NCBI GenBank assembly: GCA_946535435.1
Contig: CAMNDM010000060.1
Coordinates: 1 to 18,503 of the forward strand
From: Physcocola sp002396385
GTDB taxonomy: Bacteria > Bacteroidota > Bacteroidia > Bacteroidales > Paludibacteraceae
Length of the DNA: 18,503 nucleotides
Reading direction: 5' to 3'
A program made the translations under genes and the position numbers. Each line of letters opens with the position of its first letter. The stretch's first letter is position 1. Below, one piece after another: positions 1-7,186 of the stretch. The notes beneath the pieces were generated by a model. The model saw only the letters and a list, made by a program, of their open reading frames with translations. It was not told the DNA's origin and did no database searches.

Positions 1-600
1 GATTTTCTGTCCCTTTTCACCCGTTAGAGTGGGTGGGCATGCTCCGTTTTTTCCATTCGTGATATATTAACAGAACGTAAAGAAAAGAATTCCAGTCTTT
101 ATCCCGTTTATTCAGTAGCAGTCAAGGAAGGCTTAATTGATCAAATAGAACACCTTGGAAGATCTTTTGCGGCAAAAGACACTTCAAATTATCATGTAGT
201 AAATGAAGACGACATTGTATATACTAAAAGTCCAACTGGCGAATTCCCATACGGAATAGTAAAGAAAAGCTTTACAAATCATTCTGTTGCAGTATCTCCT
301 TTATATGGGGTCTATATTGCTAAAAACAAAGATATAGCTACATTTTTGCATTACTATTTTTTAAGTCCAACCAATACGAACAATTATCTTCATTGTTTAA
401 TTCAGAAAGGTGCAAAAAATACAATCAATATAACAAACCAGCATTTCCTTGATAATACAATTGAATTGCCCGATACAGAGGACTTACATAAAATAGTAAA
501 TGGCATTTTAGCTATTCAAAATAAAATAGAAGTAGAATCAAATACTCTTAAGAGTTATCTAGACCAAAAGAGTTACCTTATATCCAAGATGTTTATATAA
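1..600 (+). CDS. hsdS: Type I restriction enzyme specificity subunit HsdS, C-terminal part (5' end outside window, apparent frameshift)
   Basis: HsdS selects the DNA target of a type I restriction-modification complex (HsdR, HsdM, HsdS). The frame that ends at 600 is open from position 28. It reads as one target-recognition domain (from about 'RDILTERKEKN' at 60 onward) followed by the C-terminal conserved helix, ending in LISKMFI. No usable start codon precedes the domain in this frame. Between about 3 and 48 a different frame is open to the window edge; dropping one T from the six-T run at 47-52 would join the two frames and give a continuous 'LRFSIRDILTERK'. So the gene is either frameshifted, a silent cassette, or carries a sequencing error. 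By analogy with known loci, hsdM and the N-terminal half should lie to the left. It converges with the second hsdS and overlaps it by 8 bp. Confidence 0.75.
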
Positions 601-616
601 ACATCTTGGATATAAG
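577..616. repeat. 40-bp perfect palindrome at the junction of two convergent hsdS genes
   Basis: The 20 bases from 577 to 596 are followed immediately by their exact reverse complement (597-616), with no spacer. Read on either strand it encodes the last seven residues and stop of an HsdS protein (L-I-S-K-M-F-I-stop), so both genes finish with identical codons and overlap by 8 bp. It follows from two hsdS copies in inverted orientation sharing a conserved 3' end. It may also stop transcription or serve as one arm for inversion, but there is no T-tract and I have no direct evidence for either. Confidence 0.9.
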
Positions 617-1723
617 ATATTGCTTTTGTTGAGAATATTTGGTAAGAAGTTGGTGTACAACATACATTTTCGATTTGATAGATTCGCAAACATCTACAAT
701 GTGTTGTTGATTTTCCTTGTCTGGTATATAGATTGGAAATCTCTCCAAGTCTTTTTTCTGAATGTTAGGCAAACCACTGCCAACACGCATATCCATAATC
801 ATTTTCTCTTTGGATTTCAAATAGTGGTATAGGTATAGTGAGTTTATGTTGTTGTGAATACTGGTTATGGTATAGCAGTGACCACCTGCCCAAAAACGGC
901 TATTATTCCATTGGACATAACCGCAAGAGTTTCCTCCTTCGCTTATTGAGATTGTGTTAGCTTCAGAATTAAACCTGTCATAATATCCAGAAGGTTCAGT
1001 TCCGCCGTTCATTACGTAGTAAAGCGAACCTTCTTCATTAGAGGAGCAGAGCAATTCTCCATTCACCTGTTGTCCTTTTCGAATAGTACATATATCTGAT
1101 AAAAAAACTTTATCTCCATTGCATTGGATGAATAATTGGTTATAAATCCCCGCCATTAGCGACTTTAATTTCTCAATGGCCGACTTTTGCAACTCGATAC
1201 GCTTATCCAACAGTGAAAGAAAGCCCGCAATTTTACGCTGTTCTTGAAATGATGGAACACGCACGTTTAAGCCTTTTAGATCACTTGCATGCAAATGTAC
1301 CACAGAAACACCCTGGGCAATTTGCGCAATATCATAGCGTCTTATTCCATTTAATTCATAACTGAAAAAATCACCTAGATTTTTCTTGTCTTTCATTCGA
1401 ATAATATTCAAGTCACCACCTAACAAAACATTATCATTTTTTACGCAGCGTGCAGTTGCAATATCAATTGCAGTTTCCCCAGATGCAGGAATAATTATAT
1501 CATTAACCTTGCTTTTCACAAGTTTTTTAGAGTCTATATCTGTTTTACTAAATACTTTGTCGATAATCTCCGACGAATATGTAGTGTATAGTTCTCCATA
1601 GAGTATACAGGGAGTTCCATCTTCACTTCTTTGGTCTTTTGAAATTCCCTGCCCTTTTGAAAAATCTGCTATATCGTTAAGTGTGTTTTCCTTCCACTCG
1701 TCCTTAAACTCCGGGAATCTCAA
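593..1723 (-). CDS. hsdS: Type I restriction enzyme specificity subunit HsdS, second (inverted) copy
   Basis: A near full-length HsdS of about 376 residues. The first target-recognition domain spans about residues 1-155, then a central conserved region (about 157-199, with 'QEQRKIAGFLSLLDKRIE' and a following helix), then a second recognition domain from about 205 ('FLSDICTIRKGQQVN') to 330, and a C-terminal conserved helix ending LISKMFI. Only a TTG start is available (1723). The typical N-terminal 'RFPEF' motif begins just after it, and the same frame is open further upstream ('PNAPLLRFPEF'). A natural ATG at 1764 (MNNIDYPF...) is out of frame by one base: a sixth A in the five-A run at 1740-1744 would join it. 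The copy may therefore be silent, phase-off, or affected by a sequencing error. The adjacent divergent recombinase suggests that its recognition domains are shuffled with the hsdS on the left. Confidence 0.88.
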   Translation of the reverse strand: MRFPEFKDEWKENTLNDIADFSKGQGISKDQRSEDGTPCILYGELYTTYSSEIIDKVFSKTDIDSKKLVKSKVNDIIIPASGETAIDIATARCVKNDNVLLGGDLNIIRMKDKKNLGDFFSYELNGIRRYDIAQIAQGVSVVHLHASDLKGLNVRVPSFQEQRKIAGFLSLLDKRIELQKSAIEKLKSLMAGIYNQLFIQCNGDKVFLSDICTIRKGQQVNGELLCSSNEEGSLYYVMNGGTEPSGYYDRFNSEANTISISEGGNSCGYVQWNNSRFWAGGHCYTITSIHNNINSLYLYHYLKSKEKMIMDMRVGSGLPNIQKKDLERFPIYIPDKENQQHIVDVCESIKSKMYVVHQLLTKYSQQKQYLISKMFI

Positions 1724-1790
1724 AAGGGGCGCATTAGGTAAAAAGGATAATCAATGTTATTCATTAGGGTAAACTTTAACATTACTTATA

Positions 1791-2714
1791 ATGAAAACAT
1801 TTAGAGAAATCACTTCCGAATGGAAGAGGGACAAACAACGGTTTGTCAAGGAAACGACAATGGCTGTGTACGGCCTACAGTTGCAAACCCATTTGTTGCC
1901 TGCCTTTGGTGACAGAACAATGATTGAGGAAAAGGACGTCCAGCAGTTTGTGGTAGACAAACTGGACAAGGGTCTTTCTGAGAGAACGACCAAGGACGTC
2001 TTAATTGTGCTAAAGATGGTGGTGAGATGGGCAAACAAGCATGCGGGATGGGACAACCGGACAGATTGGGAAATCATTTTCCCTACAAGACGTGAGCAGA
2101 TTGAACTTGAAGTTATGACAGTGACAGACCAACAGAAAATTGTGAAGTATGTAAAGGAAAATTTCACATTCAAGAATCTGGGTCTCCAAATATGCCTATT
2201 TACTGGGCTCAGAATTGGAGAGGTTTGTGGTTTGAAATGGAGTGATTACAATGTCAGCAATAACACCTTGACTATTAACAGAACAATTGAACGAATCTAC
2301 ACGATTGACAATGGCCAACGGAAAAGCAGGGTGGTTGTGAGTACGCCAAAAACGGCGAGCAGCAACCGGACCATTCCCATGAACAAGAAACTTCAAAAGG
2401 TTTTAAAGGAACTTAGGAAAGTGGTGAACAAGGATTTCTACATAATATCAAACAGTGAAAAACCAATAGAGCCTAGAACTTACAGAAACTATTACAATAA
2501 GGTTCTTTCCAAACTCGGTATTGCAAAATTGAAGTTTCATGGACTGAGACACAGTTTTGCTACACGTTGCATTGAAAACAACTGCGACTATAAGACGGTG
2601 AGCGTTTTGCTTGGCCATGCCGATGTAAGCACTACTATGAACCTGTATGTCCACCCGAATATGGAACATAAGAAAAAATGCATTGAACGACTTGTGAAAA
2701 TTCTTGAACAGTAA
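1791..2714 (+). CDS. Tyrosine recombinase/integrase next to hsdS (probable hsdS invertase)
   Basis: A 307-residue site-specific recombinase of the phage-integrase (tyrosine) family. The N-terminal SAM-like DNA-binding domain covers about residues 1-100. The catalytic domain carries the full active-site set: R141 in 'TGLRIGEVCGL', K187, H250 and R253 in 'FHGLRH', H276 in 'LLGHADVSTT', and the nucleophile Y286 in 'NLYVHP'. Starting at the ATG at 1791 gives a normal length. It is transcribed away from the inverted hsdS with about 70 bp between the coding regions, and ends just before a strong terminator. In type I loci of other bacteria such a gene beside multiple hsdS copies inverts recognition domains and so changes methylation specificity. 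That role is inferred from context; a general integrase of a decayed element remains possible. Confidence 0.9.
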   Translation: MKTFREITSEWKRDKQRFVKETTMAVYGLQLQTHLLPAFGDRTMIEEKDVQQFVVDKLDKGLSERTTKDVLIVLKMVVRWANKHAGWDNRTDWEIIFPTRREQIELEVMTVTDQQKIVKYVKENFTFKNLGLQICLFTGLRIGEVCGLKWSDYNVSNNTLTINRTIERIYTIDNGQRKSRVVVSTPKTASSNRTIPMNKKLQKVLKELRKVVNKDFYIISNSEKPIEPRTYRNYYNKVLSKLGIAKLKFHGLRHSFATRCIENNCDYKTVSVLLGHADVSTTMNLYVHPNMEHKKKCIERLVKILEQ

Positions 2715-2724
2715 AGTCTTTTGG

Positions 2725-2762
2725 GGTCCCTTTTATTCAGGAAAAGGGACCTTTCTTTTTTT
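2725..2762 (+). terminator. Intrinsic terminator after the recombinase gene
   Basis: GGTCCCTTTT (2725-2734) pairs perfectly with AAAAGGGACC (2742-2751) around a 7-nt loop, followed by a T-rich run to 2762. It starts 10 bases after the recombinase stop codon and lies between it and the convergent end of sbcC. On the minus strand no T-tract follows, so it should act mainly on the recombinase transcript. Confidence 0.85.
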
Positions 2763-5531
2763 CTACTCCACCACCACTACGGCGCTACTGCCGCCGGCTT
2801 GTTTTTTAGTAACCTCAATACGTTTGTCGAGGTCTTTGAGCAGGTCGACATGGGAGATGATGCCCACCAGTTTGTCGGTGTCTCCCAAGTTGATCAGGGT
2901 CTGTTTTGCCACCCTGAGAGAGTCTTCGTCGAGTGAACCGAAACCTTCGTCTACAAACATGGTGTCGAGTTTTATGCCGCCGGCTGCGTGTTGTATCTGT
3001 TCCGACAGTCCCAGGGCCAGCGACAACGATGCCTTGAACGATTCCCCTCCCGACAACGACTGTACCGGACGTTCGCTACCGTTATAGTGGTCTATCACGT
3101 TCAAGTCGAGGCCGCATTTGGCGTTGCCGCCCGAGCCCGTACTGCGTACCAGCTCGTACTGGCCGTTACTCAGACGCAGGAACTGACGGTTGGCACGACT
3201 CACAATGGCGTCGAAATAGTGCATTTGCACATAGGTTTCCAACTCAATTTTTGGCCTTCCGTTCAGTTTTCCGTTAACAGTGTCGGAAAGGTTGGCCACC
3301 AGTTGCAACTGTTTTTGCAGGTTGCCGAACTGTTTCCATTCGTTGGCGATGCGTTCGTCCAACTCCCGGTTGGTTTGCAGGCGGTGGTGAACGGCGTCTT
3401 GCAGGGTGTTTGCCTCTCTCTGTTCATGTAGCAGCTGCTCGCGCACCTGTTCGGCTTGTTCCACCTCTATTTTTGGGTCGTTTTTCAGTTGTTCGGTCAG
3501 TGCGGTAATCTCGGCGGCCAGTACCGCCACTTTTTCGCTGCATTTCACGTAGTGGTCGTTTTGCCGCGCTATCAGGTCGTCAATCAGCCGCTTGGCCGAT
3601 TTAATTGTGTCTATCTCCTTTAAGGCGGCAGTCTTGTCGGCGTATCTTAGCCGGGCCTTTATCTCGTCCGCCTCTTTCCTACCGGCCGCAATAGTCGAAG
3701 TGTAGCCGGCAAGGCGGGTGGAAATTTCGGTCAGGCAGTCGCGCAGTTTTGGAAGTTTGGCCTCTTCAAGCGGAAGCAGTTTTTCGAGGTCAGCCTTGCG
3801 TTTCGCATTTTTTTCTTCGGTGTTTATTTTCAGTTGCAGTTCGTCGAGTCTGTTCCTAGTTTCCATCCCTTTTTCGCATACGCGCTGCTTGTTTAGTATG
3901 CGGTCACCCATCAGGCTCTCGTTCAGCAGTTCCAGTTGTGTCCTTTTCGTGTCGGTCACTCCTTTCTGGGTGCTGGCGGCTGCGCTCGCTTTAGTGGCGG
4001 TATCTTGTGCCTTTTTAGCGGCACTATCCGCTTGCTTCACCTGGTTTTCGTCAGGCGCGTCAACCGACAGTTCGGCCAGGTGCGGGTGGTGCACCGCACC
4101 GCATACAGGGCATGGTGCACCCTCGGCAAGGTCTTTCGCCATAAGGCCGGCTTGTTCGGCCAGAAACGAAGCCCGCAGGCTGTTGGCCCTGTTTTCTGCC
4201 TGCGTGGCTGATTGCTGCGCAGCGACAAAGTCTTGTTGCAGGTGCGCCAGTTTCGTCTGCATCTCTTCCAGAGCATTCAGTTCCTTGTACAGGTCGGCAT
4301 AGTTGGCGCGTTTTTGGGTCAGGAGTTCTTTTTCAGCCTCAAGTTTAGCCCTGTTCTCACCAGCGTTGCCCAATAGGGCTAGTTCCTTTTTCAGTTGCTC
4401 TGTTTTTTCCTCTTGCGCCAAAAGTTCCTGTTTTATGTTCGGCAGATGGGTGTTCAGGTCTTCCGCCTGCTTTTTTTGCAATTGGTCGAGGGCGGCCCGT
4501 TTTGTCTCCAGCAGGTCATAGTCGCCCAGCGAGTTGATCAGCAGGGCAATGTTTTCGCCCAGTTTCTCAGCCTCGGGTTTGCGTTGGTCGGCCTCGGTCT
4601 TCAGTCGCATAGCCGCTTTCAGGGCAGCGTCGGCCGCCTTCTTTTCATCTGTTTTTTGCGGAAGACTCTTTTTTGCATTCTCGAAAGTTTTGGCCAGCTG
4701 AATGGCGGCAGTGGTGTCGGCAATGCGCCTCGACAGTTGCTCAAGGTCGGCCTGTAGCTGTTTGTCTGTTTGTTCGTCGGTCGCAATCTGCTGTTCCAGC
4801 AAGTCGAGTACCTCGCCATACCGTTCTGTTTGTGTGGCGTCGCTCAACTGGTCTTTTACGGGACCGTCGGTTGGCAGAATAATCCCGTTCACGTATTGTG
4901 CTATGCTTCTGTTGCTGTTGTTGAAGTTGGCCGACAACTCGCTATATTTTTCTGCTATTGATTTCTGCAGTGTCTGGAAGTTTTCTGTGTTGAAAATTTT
5001 TCGGAAGATGTCCATGCGTTCCTTTGTACCCGCCAACAGCAGTTTTAGGAAGTCGCCTTGCGAAATCATGGCTATCTGTTTGAACTGTTCGCGGTTAATG
5101 CCCAGCAGTTCCTCCACAGCGGGGGTCACATCGCTGGTGTTGCGGGCCATGTTGCGGCATTCGCCGCCAGTTATCTCATAAAGCTCAGCCTTCGCTGCTT
5201 GCGGGGTTTCGCCGTCGCCTTTCTTGGCAGGACGCATATATTTGGGGCTCCGTTTTACGCGGTACAGTTTGTTACGGCTCTGGAAGACCATCTCTACGAA
5301 GGTGGGGGTCTGTGCGTCGGCATATTTCGAGCGCAACATGCTGCCGTCGCGGACGTCGCCGCTGGGTTCGCCGTACAGGGCGAACATAATGCCGTCGAAT
5401 AGTGTGGTTTTGCCCGCACCCGTGTCGCCAGTAATGGCAAAAAGTCCGGTCTTCCCGAATTTGGAAAAGTCGATAAGGGTTTCGCTCGCATAGGAGCCGA
5501 ACGCCGAAAGTGTCAGTAAGATGGGCCTCAT
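2763..5531 (-). CDS. sbcC: Exonuclease SbcC (Rad50-like SMC ATPase)
   Basis: The ATPase/tether subunit of the SbcCD nuclease, which opens hairpins and palindromes and trims blocked DNA ends in the cytoplasm. It has 922 residues, slightly short of the roughly 1050 of E. coli SbcC. The N-terminal ATPase lobe carries Walker A 'GDTGAGKTT' (35-43). Long Gln/Lys/Glu/Ala-rich coiled coils follow on both sides of a zinc hook with C474-P-V-C477. The C-terminal lobe carries the ABC signature 'LSGGE' (826-830) and Walker B 'DTMFVDEGFGSLD' (856-868) with the following D-loop, then the H-loop region 'IISHVD'. The ATG at 5531 lies 2 bp after the sbcD stop, so the genes are cotranscribed and probably translationally coupled. 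All motifs are intact. Confidence 0.97.
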   Translation of the reverse strand: MRPILLTLSAFGSYASETLIDFSKFGKTGLFAITGDTGAGKTTLFDGIMFALYGEPSGDVRDGSMLRSKYADAQTPTFVEMVFQSRNKLYRVKRSPKYMRPAKKGDGETPQAAKAELYEITGGECRNMARNTSDVTPAVEELLGINREQFKQIAMISQGDFLKLLLAGTKERMDIFRKIFNTENFQTLQKSIAEKYSELSANFNNSNRSIAQYVNGIILPTDGPVKDQLSDATQTERYGEVLDLLEQQIATDEQTDKQLQADLEQLSRRIADTTAAIQLAKTFENAKKSLPQKTDEKKAADAALKAAMRLKTEADQRKPEAEKLGENIALLINSLGDYDLLETKRAALDQLQKKQAEDLNTHLPNIKQELLAQEEKTEQLKKELALLGNAGENRAKLEAEKELLTQKRANYADLYKELNALEEMQTKLAHLQQDFVAAQQSATQAENRANSLRASFLAEQAGLMAKDLAEGAPCPVCGAVHHPHLAELSVDAPDENQVKQADSAAKKAQDTATKASAAASTQKGVTDTKRTQLELLNESLMGDRILNKQRVCEKGMETRNRLDELQLKINTEEKNAKRKADLEKLLPLEEAKLPKLRDCLTEISTRLAGYTSTIAAGRKEADEIKARLRYADKTAALKEIDTIKSAKRLIDDLIARQNDHYVKCSEKVAVLAAEITALTEQLKNDPKIEVEQAEQVREQLLHEQREANTLQDAVHHRLQTNRELDERIANEWKQFGNLQKQLQLVANLSDTVNGKLNGRPKIELETYVQMHYFDAIVSRANRQFLRLSNGQYELVRSTGSGGNAKCGLDLNVIDHYNGSERPVQSLSGGESFKASLSLALGLSEQIQHAAGGIKLDTMFVDEGFGSLDEDSLRVAKQTLINLGDTDKLVGIISHVDLLKDLDKRIEVTKKQAGGSSAVVVVE

Positions 5532-5533
5532 TC

Positions 5534-6670
5534 TCAGTTCCAGATTTTTTCGATTAACTCGTTAGCCAGTTTTTCCATTTCCAAACTCAACTCTTGCTTG
5601 TTCTGTTCGCTGTAGAGCTGTTTCAAAATGTCGATGGGTTGCAGCACTTCAACAGCCGCATTGCCGCTTACGGTGTCGGTGGCGCGTGTACGGTGGTTGT
5701 CGTAGCCCAGTTCCATCAGGTTCGGGTAGATGTTGCGCAACCGTCCGAAGGCGTCGGGCACATCCTGCTCGTCGGTCAGTACAATGCGCAGGTAGTAGTT
5801 CCGGAACGCTTTCCCTAGGTAGTAGTCTTTGTCTGTTAGTTCGTCGAAACGGCCTTTCAGTTCGCCCATATCGGTCAACGGTTTCAGTTCTATGGAGCTG
5901 ACTTCTACCTGTTCTTTGTCTTTCAGTTCCACTATAGTGACCGACTTTTTATGGTGGATTTCCGAGAACGAATATTTAAGCGGAGAGCCGCTGTAGCGGA
6001 TGCTTGGACGTGAAACTTGTTGGGCCCGGTGCAGATGTCCAAGTGCCACATAGTCGAAAACTTGGAAGGTTTGTGCGTCGATGTTGTCGATGCCCCCAAC
6101 GCTTAACTCTTCACTGTCGCAACGCTCTACTGTAGAGCCGTCGGCCGTTACAAATTGGTGCGCCACAAGCACGTTGCGGGCGGCAGGGTCGGCAGCCATC
6201 TGGTCGACAGCCTCGGCCACGGCGTCTTGGTAGGTGTCAATCTCGCGGGTGGTATATGGCCTGATGAAGCCTGGCTTTATGAACGGCAGCATGTAGATGT
6301 TTATTTCGCCATACTCGTCGTTAAGCACAACCGGTTGTATGGCACCATTGTATGCTGGAGCAATGTGGATATTCGGTATCATCAGACGCGACCCGAAAGA
6401 AAGCCGTTCTGCTTGGTCGTGGTTGCCGCTGACGACAAAAACCTCTAACTGGAACTTCGACAGGGAAACCAGAAAACCGTCGAATACCGCTATGGCCTCA
6501 ACACTGGGTACTCCTTTGTCGAACACGTCGCCTGCTATAACAACCGCTTGGGGTTGCTGTTGTTCCACAATTTCTAAAATTTCCTTTAAGATGAAGTTTT
6601 GGTCTTCAAGCATTGGGAATCCGAGCACGCGTTTACCCAGGTGCAGGTCGCTTATGTGAAGTATCTTCAT
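5534..6670 (-). CDS. sbcD: Exonuclease SbcD (Mre11-like nuclease)
   Basis: The metallophosphoesterase nuclease subunit of SbcCD, 378 residues, close to the family norm. Metal-binding motifs appear in order: D8 and H10 in 'HISDLHLGKR', D48 in 'VIAGDVFDKG', N83-H84-D85 in 'VSGNHDQAE', a histidine in 'VLVAHQF', and 'ALGHLH'. The C-terminal part is the capping and SbcC-contact region. The start ATG (6670) opens directly on the canonical 'MKILHISDLHLG' N-terminus. It is first in a two-gene operon with sbcC. No complete consensus promoter is apparent upstream; a weak -7-like element on the minus strand (TACCTTTA, 6753-6760) has no well-spaced -33 partner. Confidence 0.97.
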   Translation of the reverse strand: MKILHISDLHLGKRVLGFPMLEDQNFILKEILEIVEQQQPQAVVIAGDVFDKGVPSVEAIAVFDGFLVSLSKFQLEVFVVSGNHDQAERLSFGSRLMIPNIHIAPAYNGAIQPVVLNDEYGEINIYMLPFIKPGFIRPYTTREIDTYQDAVAEAVDQMAADPAARNVLVAHQFVTADGSTVERCDSEELSVGGIDNIDAQTFQVFDYVALGHLHRAQQVSRPSIRYSGSPLKYSFSEIHHKKSVTIVELKDKEQVEVSSIELKPLTDMGELKGRFDELTDKDYYLGKAFRNYYLRIVLTDEQDVPDAFGRLRNIYPNLMELGYDNHRTRATDTVSGNAAVEVLQPIDILKQLYSEQNKQELSLEMEKLANELIEKIWN

Positions 6671-6933
6671 ATCTTCATTGTTTACAGAGGTGTAAAAGGG
6701 GGTGTTGCCGCGACAAAACCTCCCAAAAAACTAGTCAACGGCTAGTTTTATGTAAAGGTAGTGAATAATACTGTTAATTCTTTATCCCAAAGCGGAACGA
6801 TTTCATGGTAATACCCTTTTTCGTTCTGTCGCTTACTTGTTTTCAGCTTGAATTTGAACTTATTTCACGCATTATTTCTCCTTTTTTAGGCTATATAACC
6901 AATTGTTTTGTAGCTTTTTGATAATTTATTCGC
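6671..6933. other. Intergenic region upstream of sbcD, with a small inverted repeat
   Basis: AT-rich sequence without a credible reading frame. It contains one perfect inverted repeat, AAAACTAG (6727-6734) and CTAGTTTT (6742-6749) with a 7-nt spacer, about 57 nt upstream of the sbcD start. It could be an operator or a 5'-leader hairpin of the sbcDC transcript, but nothing in the sequence decides this. I see no other structure here. Confidence 0.5.
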
Positions 6934-6973
6934 AAAATGAACACTTTTTAGTGAATAGAGTATACAATTATGC

Positions 6974-7004
6974 TTGTATATGTTGTGTATGATAACTAAC
7001 TTTG
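6974..7004 (+). promoter_or_regulatory. Bacteroidota-type promoter of small RNA copy 1
   Basis: TTG at 6974-6976 (-33 element), a 20-base spacer and TAACTTTG at 6997-7004 (-7 element) match the Bacteroidota primary sigma consensus exactly. The predicted start of transcription is at about 7009. The same spacer sequence occurs in copy 2. Confidence 0.85.
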
Positions 7005-7008
7005 TAAT

Positions 7009-7082
7009 GCAAACAAAACAGATAGATTTTTCATAGTTAAGGTTAGGGTGACGGCAGTTGTGAAAACTCCCGTCACTTTTTT
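7009..7082 (+). ncRNA. Candidate small RNA, copy 1
   Basis: About 74 nt between a consensus promoter and an intrinsic terminator. The first 36 nt or so (7009-7044) are unstructured by eye, A-rich, and identical in copy 2. The 3' end is a hairpin, GTGACGG (7048-7054) with CCGTCAC (7070-7076), with an inner AGTT/AACT extension, followed by six T. In copy 2 the outer pair is A-T instead of G-C, which supports a base-paired RNA. A nine-codon frame (ATG at 7007) starts before the predicted first nucleotide and has no leader, so translation is unlikely. Transcription runs towards the convergent metalloprotease gene. I do not recognise a named RNA family; a trans-acting regulatory RNA is the simplest reading. 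Confidence 0.65.
7048..7082 (+). terminator. Intrinsic terminator of small RNA copy 1
   Basis: A seven-pair GC-rich stem, extended by an inner AGTT/AACT pairing, and followed directly by TTTTTT (7077-7082). Confidence 0.85.
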
Positions 7083-7115
7083 ATGTTTCCGCACATTAAT
7101 GCTGGCGCGTTGAGT

Positions 7116-7164
7116 GAAAGAAAAAAGGATATGCCTCCATCTTCTGGTTTTAGCACATCCTTTT
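7116..7164 (-). terminator. Intrinsic terminator after the metalloprotease gene
   Basis: On the minus strand AAAAGGATGTGC (7164-7153) pairs with GCATATCCTTTT (7134-7123) with one mismatch, followed by T-rich sequence (7126-7116). It begins 22 bases after the stop codon at 7187 and separates this gene from the convergent small RNA. Confidence 0.75.
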
Positions 7165-7186
7165 CTATTTTGTAGCATGTAGCTGT

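Larger units (their letters stand above)
6934..7082 (+). repeat. Direct repeat, copy 1 (promoter + small RNA + terminator unit)
   Basis: Nearly identical to 8778-8929. From 6971 to 7044 the only clear difference from copy 2 is one base just after the -7 box (A at 7007, G at 8852). Upstream (6934-6970) the match is looser, and the terminator stem differs only by a compensatory pair. The repeat contains a complete transcription unit and no protein gene, so what was duplicated is the small RNA unit itself. Confidence 0.9.

Noticed and set aside
577..616. Palindrome as a standard intrinsic terminator
   Set aside because: No T-tract follows on either strand and the stem is AT-rich. It is adequately explained by shared hsdS codons.
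1757..2173. Minus-strand 138-codon frame opposite the recombinase
   Set aside because: It is antisense to a recombinase with all catalytic residues and has no recognisable features.
2704..5493. Several long plus-strand reading frames (for example 3718-4302) opposite sbcC
   Set aside because: They lie wholly antisense to an intact, motif-complete sbcC. Their Ser/Cys/Phe-rich composition is what the reverse complement of a Gln/Lys/Ala-rich coiled coil yields.
7007..7036. Nine-codon peptide frame at the start of small RNA copy 1
   Set aside because: The ATG lies at or before the predicted first transcribed base, there is no ribosome-binding site, and the start is GTG in copy 2. RNA function is the better explanation.
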